Shown: in pieces, positions 50,901-63,034 of the stretch
How the letters are laid out: every line of letters begins with the position of its first letter
Numbering within the stretch: position 1 is the first letter of the stretch
Assembly (NCBI GenBank): GCA_027574665.1
Contig: CM050653.1
Coordinates: 43,350,118-43,414,117, forward strand
DNA length: 64,000 nucleotides
Source: Rhynochetos jubatus
Lineage: Eukaryota; Chordata; Aves; Eurypygiformes; Rhynochetidae
Reading direction: 5' to 3'
Notes under the pieces: model-generated
What the model saw: only the letters and a program-made list of their open reading frames with translations
Databases searched by the model: none
What the model was told of the DNA's origin: nothing
Made by a program: the position numbers and the translations under genes

Positions 50901-51499
50901 AACAACAGCCCAGCGTATCTTGAGTCTAGCTGGTGAGTCACACCAAGTTCTCACACAACCACCTCTGAAGTTTTGGGTCTCCTACTAACCATGTGCCTGG
51001 AGAGGCCTCACACCAATATGAACCTTGATGAAAAGACAAAGCAAAGTGCTGGACATACTATTTTTGACAAGGTCAGGAAATAGGACTTATGCAATAGAAA
51101 GAAAAAGAGGATTCTGAATCTTGACACCTGCCTGGGGTGGGATACAGAGCCAAATGCTAGGGAGGTTGGGAGGTTTTGTCCAAAACTTCTTGTCCCACCT
51201 AGCAGAAATCTGCTACTTTCTAAATTCTCCAGAAGGGAAAGTAACTGAAATATGTGAGTGTAAGAACGTATGAAGAATCAAGCTCTGTTACCGAATTAGG
51301 ATCCACTAACAGGTGATCAATACTACTGCCTTATTTCTTATTATTTTATTGGAGACCTTTTCCTTGAAATAGTGTAACAACCCAGCAATTCATCAGCTCA
51401 ATACAATAGCCAATTTTTAAAAGACCCCTACTGTCACCACCTTTTCTCCTGTATTTAGCCATTTAAACCCAGCACTGGGGGTTTCCCTCCCACGCTTAG

Positions 51500-52400
51500 G
51501 ACGTGCATACTGTTGCAGGCACTGTCAAACAGCCTCCTGTCTGCTGCACCGTTTGGCGACTTGGAGCATCCGCAGGCAGGAGCAGCCTGGATTACCTTAT
51601 CCGTAGTGCAATTGATTCCATTTGGGTGGCTGACAGAGAGCTCGCTTTCAATTTACATCACGATTTTGCCTCGTTCAGTTTCTTTCCTGCCAAAATGCCA
51701 CCACTGAGGTGCCACCAGCAACGCCTGTTGAGTCACGGAGACCACCGTGCTCGGGGCAGGCGGAGAGCTGAACGCGCCTCTGTGCTGTGCAAACACGCCG
51801 ACTGGCACAGAGCACGCCTGGAGAGGCACAGCTGACTGTAAGCTGCTGAGCCGCTTCCCTGTGAATCATTTTTATTTCTGTGGATTGACTCCCACGTTTC
51901 CTTTCCCTCTCCTTTCTAATTGATGCTGTAATACGGTCACACCGCAGAAATCCGTATCTCGGTAGGTACGATATTCCTCAGAGCCACATAGCCCTCTGAT
52001 ATTTAGGAGACTGCTCCTGATTCATCAAGGCTTCCTTGATGACTTACAATGGCTTGGTCAGGTCACAGGGTGCAGGCTGCAATTTCCTTTGCCTTTTCCT
52101 TGGTATTAATCAGGAGTTTGGGGACGGTGTATCTCCGGGTTTCCTCGCCGGCTCCAGGCATCGCTGCGTTACAGCGGCACCTGCTGGGACGGGTCCGGCC
52201 TGGAAAACAGCGCCCAGGCATTCCTAACGAAACAAACCCCAGCGTCCTTTTGTTCCTGCAGGTCTTCAACACTTCTGTTGACGTGAGTTCAAAATTCGTA
52301 CCACCGAACCCTACCCTAGTATTCGCTAAGGAGATGCAAAAAAGCTGGACGGGGAACAGACTGAAGCGCAAGCCACAACCCTGAAACAGCCTGCAACCGC
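51500..52400. promoter_or_regulatory. Candidate conserved non-coding block, GC-richer
   Basis: This block keeps CpGs and contains GTGCAATTGATTCCATTTGG near 51607-51626, a GTGGCTGAC word, CTAATTGATGCTGTAATACG near 51917-51936 and a CpG-rich part at 52110-52250. Frames on both strands (51503-51835, 52049-52384 plus; 52063-52500 minus) overlap, which points to composition rather than coding. The part at 52245-52290 carries the splice-site pair described separately. Regulatory function is inference. Confidence 0.3.
52262..52282 (+). other. Possible 21-nt microexon
   Basis: A 21-nt segment (encoding VFNTSVD in frame 1) is bounded by a strong acceptor (GTCCTTTTGTTCCTGCAG, ending 52261) and a strong donor (GTGAGT at 52283-52288). 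A length divisible by three and both sites near consensus are what a neuronal-type microexon would show. No neighbouring exon is recognised, so it may be coincidence. Confidence 0.12.
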
Positions 52401-54039
52401 AGGGAGGGATCCAGGAGATGCACCACACAGCACCAAAAGGGGGAAAAAAAAATAATCTGATAACTAACCCATCTCCAAGGCCTCTCAACTTTTGATCCAT
52501 TAGCTATCATTAAAAATTTATAAAAGGATATGAGAAGTAAAGCTCAGTTCAACCAGCCACATGTATTCTAGCAACAGAGTGACACACTGAGCCCTTTTCT
52601 TTTGATTACTGCTTTCAATCTCATCATTTTTATTTTATGGGACGCAAAGCATCAAATTCAGCTTCAGAAATACAATGTTCAAAATATAGTGGCCAATAAA
52701 TGTTTCATCTTTTTCACAAACTTGACCTTAAAGAGCTTCAGTTATTTATTTTTATAGCAGCAGCATACATATGTGTATGACACAGTAAAGGATACTGATC
52801 TCTGAAGACCTCAGATTATCTTAAACTCCAGAAAATCAATATCAAATCCTGTGTTTATGGTAGTTTTCATTATTTATTTTAGATCCTAAGAAAGTGGACA
52901 TTGGAGCCTGCCAGTTTTGTAGGAAACGAACTCGGCAAAGTTGCGGTCAGATTTATAGGTCAAACGCCACGTTACAAAAGAAACCATTTACCTGCAACAG
53001 CCAAACTGACTGCAGTTCCTCATAAACAAAACATTTTTGCTAGAAGTCTGTATGCTGACACTATGCCTCATCTAATTAATCCTTACAGTAGGGCCAACGC
53101 TGAGCATGTGCAAGGAGCTTAAGGGCTCCCGCACAGGTACAGCTGCCTTCAAGGAGCACTGCTAGCAATTAGCAGATTGGAGAGGGCATTGCTTCATTCT
53201 CCAGATGCTCATGTACACACTCAGCGTACACGCAAATGAATGCCAGCCATGTCAGACCGTGCTGGCTACTTTCAAGACTACCAGTGCGTGATTAAATTTA
53301 AAAAAAAAAAAAAAAAAAAGCCATTTCATGACACAGATGAGAAGAGGGAGAAGAGGAAGGAAAGAAGAATGGAAGAAAAATTTAGAGCTTTATTGCTTGA
53401 AAACACTTGGATGGAGGGAACATCAAAAGGTAGAAGTAAGGATTTTTATCTCTAAAAAACCCCCCACCCTTGGAATTTGGTTTCTTTGCTTCTTCACTTA
53501 GTTAACTACTAAGTTAGGTCTACATCAAGTATAATTTTAAACCTCATATCAATTTTACTGGTTTGATTAAGACCAAGAAGAAATAAAGTCTTAAGTAGCG
53601 CACAAATTAAACTACAGGAATACTAGTTTAAAGGCAAAAAGGGCCATTAAAGTGAAAGGGGCCCTTACTACCACTGCCTGTGCTCAAAATGCATTTTAGG
53701 ACCAATCTCTCACTGCTGTAATGATTCTGAGACCATTTTCATGTATCTGAAAACATTTAAAAGATAATTCTGACTGTAAGCATCTCTCTTTTCTGCTTAA
53801 TTTTTCATACCAACATTAAAATGTTACAGAAAAACAGTGTTGCTGCTATAGGAAATGACTGTATACTCTTCATATGAAATGTTGTGATCCATTCTTGTGA
53901 CAAGTATGAGGTATGGATATCAAGAATTGTTAGAATGATTCCAGGCACAGTAAGAGTCCTGCAGGGTAGGAACTGGAAACACTGATGGGAAACCTTTAGG
54001 CTTAAAGATGAGATATCCAATAGAAGGCCAGTTTGAGGT
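52401..54039. other. Non-coding stretch, nothing recognised
   Basis: Contains the poly-A tract at 53300-53319. No gene or repeat family recognised. Confidence 0.5.
53300..53319. repeat. Poly-A tract
   Basis: Run of 20 A. No attached retrocopy recognised upstream. Confidence 0.9.
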
Positions 54040-54435
54040 TTGAGAAACAAGACAAGATACATTAGACATTCCTATTTATAACATCTAACTAATCTGTGGA
54101 ATGCATTGCTACCACACCACGCTGACATCAAAAACCCAGCAGGATTCAGATAAGGTTTAGATAGATAACATGAAAATGAAGTGTTACATCAGACAGGATT
54201 TAGGAAACACAAGGGATTTGAGTCCTTTTGCTACACAGAATGGACCAAAGTTTAATCAACAGGATTAAAAATAAAATACCATAATGTGAAAGACATTTCA
54301 AAGTTTATTGTAGGGTTTTCCACACTTCTGTCTGAAATACCCAGCTCCAGCCTGTCTCAAGAGGAAGGCCAGTGACTTAGATAGACCACTGGCTTGATCT
54401 GGTATGGCAACTCCAATATTCTTATGTGCCTATCA
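54040..54435 (+). mobile_element. CR1 LINE 3' end
   Basis: AATCTGTGGAATGCATTGCT at 54091-54110, then AGCAGGATTCAGATAAGG near 54138-54155, a run matching the 'CTACAGGGTTTC...' block near 54308-54325, and finally AGACCACTGGCTTGATCTGG at about 54383-54402 followed by TATGGCAACTCC and CTTATGTGCCTAT. This is the order of the CR1 3' untranslated end whose tail reads 'GGACCATTGGTCTGATCCAG / TATGGCAATTCTTATGTTC'. It is an old, diverged copy in sense orientation; the 5' limit is approximate. No coding part is left. Confidence 0.82.
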
Positions 54436-56999
54436 GATAATCTGCGGTAACTAGAGTGACAACGGATGGGTACCGATCCTATCGGTAAAAAAATTCTATC
54501 ATTCTACTTCTCAGTGCACTGAACTGCATTATGTTAGGTTAAGTGTTGTCACACTGAATAATCTCAGGCTGTATCACATCTCCAAAGACACAACTCAGTA
54601 CAATGTGTAGGACAGTGCATTCAAATTTGCTGCAGATCTGAACTGCGAGTGGTGGGGGGCAGAAGATAAACTTAAAATCGAGTGAAACCAAGAGCACCTA
54701 CAACAGTAGCAAAAACTATGTTAGAATATTTAAATTCAAAATGTTGTCCAATTCCAGAAATAGAAATTGCTCAAAGATATAAAACACCTGCCTCTCCTCC
54801 TTCTGTCTCTCCACATCCTATCTGCTTCATATAATCACATCCTGTATTCAATGCCAAAGAAATTCAAGGGCATCTCATTAAAGGAGTTGTGAAGGTAGAA
54901 GAAAGCCAAAGACCCTTTAGCTTCTTGGACAAAGCAATCACGATATGTAAATGTTAAAAATTCATTGCACTGAATTAAAGCGTATAATTTTTTTTGTCTC
55001 TAAGACATGAGAAGACGCTACCACAAGAGTCAGGAGTGGGAGTCTTGAGATTTCACCACTCCTTGGAAGCTCACGGGTTGGTTTCTCTAACTTGGCTCTT
55101 CCCACAAGAGAGAAGGCACAATCTGTCTCAGCTGTTTCCAGTCATGATCATCATGCTTTTTCACTGAATGTCCAACAGGTAGGAAAAGAGAAAACTCATG
55201 TGCCTACAACCCACATCACAGTCTTCAAATATTCATCCCTCTGCATGAATGATTCTGTTCACTGTTCTTACTCCTCATCACTCACAGCTACTAACAATTT
55301 CCAATAATTTTGTAAAGGTCGCTTTGCAAAACAGTCCCCTTTGCAGAGCTTACAATTTAAAGTATGACATCAACAGTGAGCAAAAATAAAAACAGGAGGA
55401 AGAAGAGATGGGGCAACAGAACATTGGGTGAAGTGCAAAACTCACAGCCTAAGATTACACAACGTCTCAAATTTGACGGCTGTATTTCTGGAGCTAACTA
55501 AAGGTGGGTTTGGGTTTGTTGTTTTTTTTAAAACAAAGTAATTTGATTACACGTACAACACCAAAGGACTGATACATAAATGAAAACAGGACAGTGAGTT
55601 AGCAGAGAGCTATCACTATAATTATCATAGATAATTGTGTGATCCTGCACAAAAACAATACGTTGCAACTCAAAAACCTGGCAGAAGAACGCTCAGTTAT
55701 CAGCCGCTGCTTTCCATCCTACATAGTACAAAACACACCCCAAGAAGTCATGACTTTCAGCTACTAGTTCCTTGCCATCAACCATTTCATAGGTGTTGGG
55801 AAGGGATGACCAGAGTCACTGCAGACCAAGCCTGGGGCTTAGCCTGCTCATCCCTGAGGCCAGTGGGTCAGGCGGTCTGCTGTCCTACCCAGATCCCTTT
55901 ACTGCTGTATCCCACTCACTTCCCAAAAATTTGCAAACTCTTCTGGGCATGTATTTAACTGGCTCTGGTATTTGCTTGTAACCTCAGGGCACAGATTTGC
56001 CGAGCTGAACATTTAAGGCAGCACAGCCACGTTATGCCAGATACTCTCCAAATCCTACTCAGTGCTTCTAAAACCTACTTTGTAAAGAGTTAATTCTGAA
56101 TTAACCATCCATGGCTAACAAAATTAAAACTATTAGTACTATTTCCTTGGCCTCTGGGTCCAAATTTTCTCATAACTTAGTGTTCCCCAAAAAACACCAC
56201 CAAAACCCCCCAAATCCCAGCCTCTGTTCATCCATGTTACATGTTTAGATGAGCCCTTTCAAGCCCAACTAACCCCAAACCCACCACTATCCTAAGTGAC
56301 TCTGAACGCACGCACAACCAAACAGAAGCAGAGCAGGGCAGGAGCAGGGGACATGTGTGTGTGTGTATGTGTGTGTGTGTGTGTGAAAGGATCCTTGTCT
56401 CGACAACTATCCAACCCCGCAGGCTGCAGGCAGCACAGTGCAAACAGCACAGGCATCCTAACTGTTGTCCCCCAGGTGTCTGAAGGCAGAGAAGAGAGCC
56501 CTGATGACAGGCTGTCCCCAAAATGATGGTTAAGTGGATGTGGATGTCAGTGGGGAGAAGCTCTGCATGAGCCACAGCCTGCCTTCCGCCTCCCTCTTTC
56601 CAGGTACCCCACTATCTTCTACCTGGGCAGCACTATCTTATGTCTAATAACGTGCAGATAGCTACATGTGTCTAAGAGCTTGCAGAACCGACACCCAGGT
56701 CGTTATTTTGGTGTTTGCTTTTTAAATTACAAAATAAAAAAGGAATTTAGGGACTTCATACAATAAAAGCCCTTTTTTTTTGCCAGCCCATGTAGCTCCA
56801 TAGCTAACAAGTCTCAGCAACAAGATTTCTAATTTGGCTTTTCCTGTGTTTACACGGAGATTCTCCAAAAGTATCTGGAGAGTTGGTGTTTGACAGCTCC
56901 ACGTGCTTCGAGAATCCCCGTATCACACACTATAGGGTTTGATTTTAAAACAATACTTTCCTTTAACATTCTGAACAATTTATTGCAAAATTTATGATG
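54436..56999. other. Non-coding stretch with a (TG)n tract
   Basis: No gene recognised. (TG)n lies at 56353-56385. The frames at 55635-55958 and 56237-56575 show no domain, and the second is partly the translation of the TG repeat. Confidence 0.5.
56353..56385. repeat. (TG)n microsatellite, one TA interruption
   Basis: TG units over about 33 bp, interrupted once by TATG. Confidence 0.95.
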
Positions 57000-57480
57000 T
57001 TTACATGGCTCTTTCATTACCTTCTACGACAAACAGGTCAATACTACTTCATAAGGCAAGCGACCAGAGTCACTTTTGGCGTGTGATCTGTGATCCAGCA
57101 GCCGCCGCTCTCAGGCAGCCACGACTGTTCCCATTTTCCACCACGGCAGTACTGCCATTTTGCCCAGCCCCACGCTGCCTTCGCTCTGCAACACTGCGAG
57201 TAGTTCCCAAACAAACAACAAAATGTTGCTGGCACCATCTGCTCCCTGGAAACCTGCCAATCAGCCTCCGAACCACAGAGAGGAGCTTGCGGTGGGGATT
57301 TACTCCGTATCCATCCTTTCTGGAAGTTCGGCTTTTGCTGCTGTCCTCACCAGCCCTCCCAGCAGCTGTAGCTTTGATGCTTTTAGGGGGAAAAAAAATC
57401 TGCAATCTATTAACAATTTCCATCATACTCATTGAGATGACCTCGTCTCCACAGTTACAGCACATCTACATTGCTGGGTC
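57000..57480. promoter_or_regulatory. GC-richer candidate regulatory block
   Basis: Compact GC-richer DNA with CpGs at 57070-57310 and a CCTGGAAACCTGCCAATCAG word (NFI/CCAAT-like) near 57245-57264. The plus frame at 57005-57538 (177 codons) and the minus frame at 57070-57465 (131 codons) cover the same DNA, so openness seems compositional; neither product shows a domain. It could be a weak CpG-containing enhancer. Uncertain. Confidence 0.2.
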
Positions 57481-60400
57481 TGCAACGAGCCGAAGTCATA
57501 GAAGAACATTTTGTCCTCAGCAGCCAGACCTAACCTGAACCTAGTGAAAACAAATAACAAGTATAAAGGGAATATTTTGCTGGTCACTGAAATACAGCCC
57601 CTTTTGGGAAGAGCAGAGCAGATCTTAAGCACACAGTATTATTCATCAGCATCTCAGAGATGAAACAGGGGCTATGGCATGTAACTTTCATAGTGGACAG
57701 GAAATAGACAGGAAACTTGCAAGGATGATGGCTCCAAATTTGGTCCGGACCAAATAAATCTTCCTTATGAAAATGTTAAAAGATCATTTTGACCACATGT
57801 TAAGACAACTCAATGTTGGAGAGAGGGGAAAAAAATAAAAGAGGGGTGTGGTGGGGTGGCAGGGAGCATGCTGTAGAGCTACAGGGTAAGAAAATCTCCC
57901 ATCAGTTCCATACTGAGATTGCTAAGATTTATCTGAAATGCAGTTTATTGATTTATCACATCAATAATAACTGGTTTATGATATCATGAATGCACGTTTC
58001 ACCTCCTTTATACTTACTTGCAATTAATGCTCACAAAGCATCATTTTTTGTTCTACTATTTTTCATACCCTAGCCTGTCTGGTTTGTTTTTTTTTTACTA
58101 CATTGCTAATGCTTCTGCAAGGCTCTATTTGCTGTAGTTCTTGGCTGCCTGTGTACAATGGCAGCAGGCACTGGCTTCAGTGCTGTGACATATCTATTTA
58201 ATTAACCCAGCTGTTGTATCTACAGTGTGAAGTACCTAGTGATAGTGCCATATTGGAACGTGAGACTCAAAAAAACCTAAAAAATTACAATGCCACTTTG
58301 AAAATGAAACACAAATAAGGTCTGCTTAAAGTAAAAAAAAATAGACAAATACATCCCGTCTGCTTTGACTGTGTCTACTATCCAGTTACATATCCTACGA
58401 TATCACAGAAGGCTTCTGGAAGTACTGTTTTATATTTTAAATTCACCAACCTCCATCTTGAATAAAATCAGCAATTCATCTGCATGTAAACAAAAATAAA
58501 CCATCAACTTGAAATCAAATTAAAAAAACCCAACAGCAATCATTTCTTCATGGCAGCGTGCTCGTACCTGTGCTTCTGCATATCTTGGCATAAGACATAA
58601 TGCAGGAACATCCCCCAGCACAAGGGGATACTGCCTTTTCCTTGAAAGTTCAGAATACCAAAACCAAACGAATACCTCCGTCTGTTTATCAAGCTGTCAT
58701 TTTGCAGGAGAAAAAAGGAGAAAAAGGAGAAAAAAATAAAGGATTCACTGTAGTTGAAGATTATGCACTCGCTGCACATGGACAGTACATTAATTATCAT
58801 TTAGAAAATCTCTCCTGCCCATCGTGAGTTTGGCCACAAAACGAGTCGGTTGTACCAATGAAAAGAACACAAGAACAGCATCATATCCAATTTCTTTAAG
58901 ATGTGCTGTCCATACAAATGCACTGGTTAGCAAAGGTGGGTGAAAATCAGTTAGTTGCTTTAGAAGAACAGCATCCATTGGAATGACATCCATATTCAGG
59001 GAGACCTCCTGACCACGGCAGCTGGGACAAACAGGCCATGACAGCATCAATAGCCTCTCCGCTCCTTCACCCACCTAGAGAACCTCTGCTCGCACTCCAG
59101 ATGGAAATTAACTCCATTATATCAAGTAAGCGACTGCTCATCCTTCTTAAGTAGCTGTCAGATTCCTCCTGTGTTTTCCCCAGAGAGCTGAGGGGGCTGT
59201 CACAGGTTCCTGGAGTGAGGGCACTTGAGTTACTGATGCCAAGGAGCTCAGTGATTGCCATCCAGAGTTTTCTGCACGCCACTGGTGATAAATGCTGAAC
59301 AGAGCCCTGTTTAATGATGGGCCTAACTTGTGAAGCTACCACCAAGCCCATTTTTTATGCTCTGCCTCATGGCCTCAGGGTGTCAAGCACTAGAAGACAA
59401 TTAGTCAGAAAACTTTTCTGACTGCAAAGGAGACCCATCTTTACTCGTGTTACAGTCATTCCAGGACTACCGGTCCACAGCTGAATCACCAAAGCCTGCG
59501 ATTACCTCCTGAGCTCAGGGCAACCTCAGCTCTCCTAAAGGAGGTAGAAAACCAAGTGAGATTCCAGCGATGGTTTGCACAGAAGTCGCCAGCGCCTGCT
59601 GCACCACCCCAAAAGCAGGCAGCTGTGCTCTGGCCCGCCTTGTGACTCGGAGCACACACCGAAAAGCATTTCCATACCAACTGCTTAAGAATGCATCATT
59701 TTCCTAGGCATAAACGCATTAAATGGGCACAACTGTGCCATGGAATGAAACCTGGAGATTTCATTTCAAAAGCACATCCAGCCACTGTAGCAGGGTAAAG
59801 CTACTAGGAAAAACCTCCTCAAATGCTCAAGAATATGTGTCATCGAAACAGCAACTGGTACGGTAATACACTCTGAATACAATTTATTGAAGTTAAAAAA
59901 AAAAATCTTTTAGTTGTTGATGAAAAGATCTGAACCTTGTGGACTTGCTGTTCTCACAGCAATGGCCAGTAAACAATAAAGGAAAGCAGTCTAACGTCCC
60001 CCAGCCTCTCATACTCTTGGCTACCACAGCTACAAGACTTCCCAGGATTTAGGTATAGCTCTAGTGTCTACTGTCATCAAAAACGATCTAATATAAATAG
60101 TCTAGCTTCATGTATGCTCTCACACACATCCATAGCTAGACAGATGGACATAAGGTAACTTGCCAGCAAACTTAAGAGTGGAACCAGAATAGCAATTTTT
60201 TGTTGACCACACAATCTTGTTTCATCTGTTATAGTCACCATCCAGGTGAAGAAATCCTACACTAGTATTTTATTTTCAGTGTCTGAGCAATGGAAGTTTC
60301 TTGCAATACTTCACTTACAGTAGTTATCCAGAAATCTGTAAATTAGGAGACATGCACCTAAATCTATTTCTGGTGTAGGATGGAACATGAACCTGGAAGC

Positions 60401-62449
60401 CAATTAACTGCAAAGAAAAACATGTTGACTGAAGCCAGTTTTCAAGGCACTCAAGAGACCGTGTCCCCTGCAAGTAAGAACAGAGTGAAAGATACAAAGA
60501 GAAAAATTCTCTATTACACGACCATCCTAGAAACGCAGACCTAGAAATGCACTGACCTTTCCTGTGACCCTTTTAGAAGAGTGACTTTTGTGAAGTCTTT
60601 GGTTTTGTATGCAGGGCATTTTAGCACATTTCCCAAACTCACAATATGCTTTGTAGCTCTTCCCCGAAACAAGCCAATCTACACAAATATTTGAAGACTA
60701 TTTTCTTCATTCTCACAGTTTGAATTCAGTACAGTTCACCTTCAACGGTACTGTCTTATAAGAAGATGCCGAAAGGAAAGTTCTGGTGTCTCACTCAACT
60801 TCTTCAGGACTACCGCTATACAAGTCCATTGAATAAAGCAATTCAGAATCTCCAGGAGAAGACATTTACAACCTTTCTTTTAACCAGACTGACTGACTAG
60901 GGTTCTGTAAATAAGGGGTAAACTCTCACTCAGCTATTCAGATTGGCACATCTGCTCACAACACATCTCCCAACTGTTAAATCCCCAAGCTACACTTTCA
61001 GTTTGATCCAGTGGGAAAAATCCCTCTCACCAGGATCATGTTCAACAATGGTACTAACTTGTCTCATTACTCTTACTAGTTTGTAAGAAGATACAACAGT
61101 AATGCTGAAAAACAAGAAACAAGGTAAATATCAGCTCTACAGAGCCTGCCCCTTTGCCTCCACTGGCTATTGTTTAGCATTCTTTGCCACTTGAGGACTT
61201 TCTCTTCTCAATGGCAAAAATACTACCTTACCCAAGAACCCAACCCAGCTGCAAATAACTAGTCAGCCTCAAGAAACTGGAATGTTTGATTCACCTCAGC
61301 ACCCAAAATCCACAGTCAAATCAAACTTCTGATTTGTGTGTGCAATATCTGTTTGCCATTTCTAGGCTGAAAGGAACAAAAAAAATCCCACCCACTTCTA
61401 TAAGATGGTTATAGAGGACATGGTGGGATATATACTTCAGCACGAATCATTAACAGCAAAGATGAAAACAGAAATGAAAACCAAGTTAGCAAAACATTTT
61501 GATTGCTGTGACTGAAGAGACTGAGTCACTACTGACTTTTTCTAAACCAATTCACCCACCTCAGTTGAGACTGGCAGAACAAAAAATAAAAAAGTGAGTG
61601 CTGTAAATGCCAGTAAAAATTAATGAAGAAAGTATTAAAAAGTAAATATATCAGAAGAAGAAGAAAGAAGATTCTTGCATACACGCAGAAATCTCCAAGG
61701 ACAAACAAACACTAGCGTTAAACTGAACTGCTCTACCTTTCTCATGAAGTACCATTAACAAGGTTACCACTGGTGATTAGTTCAAGACAAGCGACGACAT
61801 CTGATGCCAAGTTAATTTCACCTTAATTTTAGGTTTTTGTCCTACCATTTTCTCGCCTAGAAGACATTTCAAACAGGTCTCCTTTCCGCAGAATTGCAAG
61901 GAGGTGTTCTTTCTCTTTCTTGCTAGGTTTTATATTTTTCACTCTTAGTTGCAAGCTAAGCACTTCAGGCTCAACTCTAGAGCAAACTCATGTTACTCCT
62001 AGCTGCCTGGCCCCAATTCAGGCTGAATCTACAAGAGTATCCTTAATTTTTTTGCTGAAGAGTCTGCCACTGTAAAGTATCATTCTTCCTTGTCTGCTCC
62101 ATATTTCACCACGCTGGCAGAATCAGTAGCAAAACAGGGAACTGTCAGAGGAATACCCTCCTGTATACTCTTTTCCAGTACTTCTGGATAATCCAGCCTA
62201 TCACATTAATTCGTAGAGCAGGTCACTGCGTTTTAGAAGCGCGCACGGTTCTGCAAAACACAGTGACTTTGCATTTGTTAGTGGTAGGAAAAGGTACCTT
62301 CCTGAGCCCCAGGAAGGGACGACTGGTTCATCCCGTTATTGCCATATTGTCATGCAATAACCTATGCCCATTTCACCAGGATGACATAAATCAGGCCCCA
62401 CATTCAGGGAGGCTGTAAAACCATCAATGGCAGATATCCTGCATCCAGT
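57481..62449. other. Non-coding stretch
   Basis: No gene recognised. A GGAGAAAAA-type array lies at 58706-58740. Two abutting minus-strand frames (58790-59074 and 59067-59351) read somewhat protein-like but match nothing I know. Confidence 0.5.
58706..58740. repeat. (GGAGAAAAA)n-type purine array
   Basis: Three to four GGAG + A5-7 units in a row. Confidence 0.85.
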
Positions 62450-62529
62450 TAAGGTCTAGTAAGAGTGATCTGAAAACTAACAGCAGGAAACTTAACCGCT
62501 ATCATCTGCTATACACAAGGCGAGCCCAA

Positions 62530-63034
62530 CATTTCCGATGCAAGGGACTGACGTCTACTGGGCACTGGCAAGAAGCTCAGGTGTAACCTTTCCACTTCAG
62601 AGGCCTCTCTCAGCATTCACTTTTATCAGCTTCAGTGCAATATTTTAAAAACTTCCCCCGGGTGATGTCCTTCAAGCCTTTTCTAGGTATCCAGTCTCAA
62701 ATTCAATTTTCCTCCTTTTATTCTCCTGATTCTTCAAAGATCATTCCAGAAACCTGATTCAATTAGAAGTCTCTTTTAACGTAAGCAATTCATCCTCACA
62801 CACACAGAGCTGTTGATTCACTTTTTCTTTAATTTCATTTTGCCTGGCTTTCATTTGAGCTATCTCAATTTTAACCTCTGTAAAAGCTCCATCTACCTTG
62901 TTTACTGTTTCTTTGATTTGAACGATCTCCTCCGTTAAGTCCTGAAGCGACAACACCGTGGCCATTTTTGGCTCCAGCTGTTTGTCAGGAGAGGTCAGCG
63001 ACTGCCTCGGTCTTTTATTTGTCTGGAGCAACAT
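62530..63034 (-). mobile_element. L1-type LINE ORF1 remnant (coiled coil plus start of RNA-binding domain)
   Basis: On the minus strand, an open 91-codon stretch from 63034 to 62759 starts MLLQTNKRPRQSLTSPDKQ and runs into a heptad-patterned coiled coil (LTEEIVQIKETVNKV..FTEVKIEIAQMKAR..EIKEKV). After the stop the same frame gives LKNQENKRRK, which fits the 'LENRSRRNN' junction of L1/Tx1-type ORF1 proteins. After a one-base shift it continues NLRLDT, then RLEGHHPGEVFKIL, fitting 'NLRIVGLPEG.EG..P..FL..LL'. Further on, EVERLHLSFLPVPSRRQS near 62545-62605 fits 'IERAHRSLGP.P....R'. Stops and frameshifts show a long-dead copy. ORF1 normally encodes the trimeric nucleic-acid chaperone of the element. 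No ORF2 piece is recognised nearby. Confidence 0.75.

Larger units (their letters stand above)
46086..51499. other. Non-coding stretch with simple repeats
   Basis: No gene recognised. Separate entries cover the AT palindrome at 46.4 kb, a 21-bp tandem at 47.57 kb, a sauropsid-type repeat at 49.6 kb, a TAATTA-rich patch at 49.76 kb and a CA/poly-C tract at 50.88 kb. A G10 run preceded by GGGTTTT is at 48474-48490. The plus frame at 48696-49127 (143 codons) has no recognised domain. Confidence 0.5.

Noticed and set aside
52063..52500. 145-codon minus frame
   Set aside because: It overlaps open plus-strand frames in CpG-containing DNA, has no recognised domain, and its reading conflicts with the better splice-site pair on the plus strand.
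57005..57538. 177-codon plus frame and 131-codon minus frame at 57 kb
   Set aside because: They cover the same GC-richer DNA on opposite strands and neither shows a family motif, so they are more likely compositional than coding.
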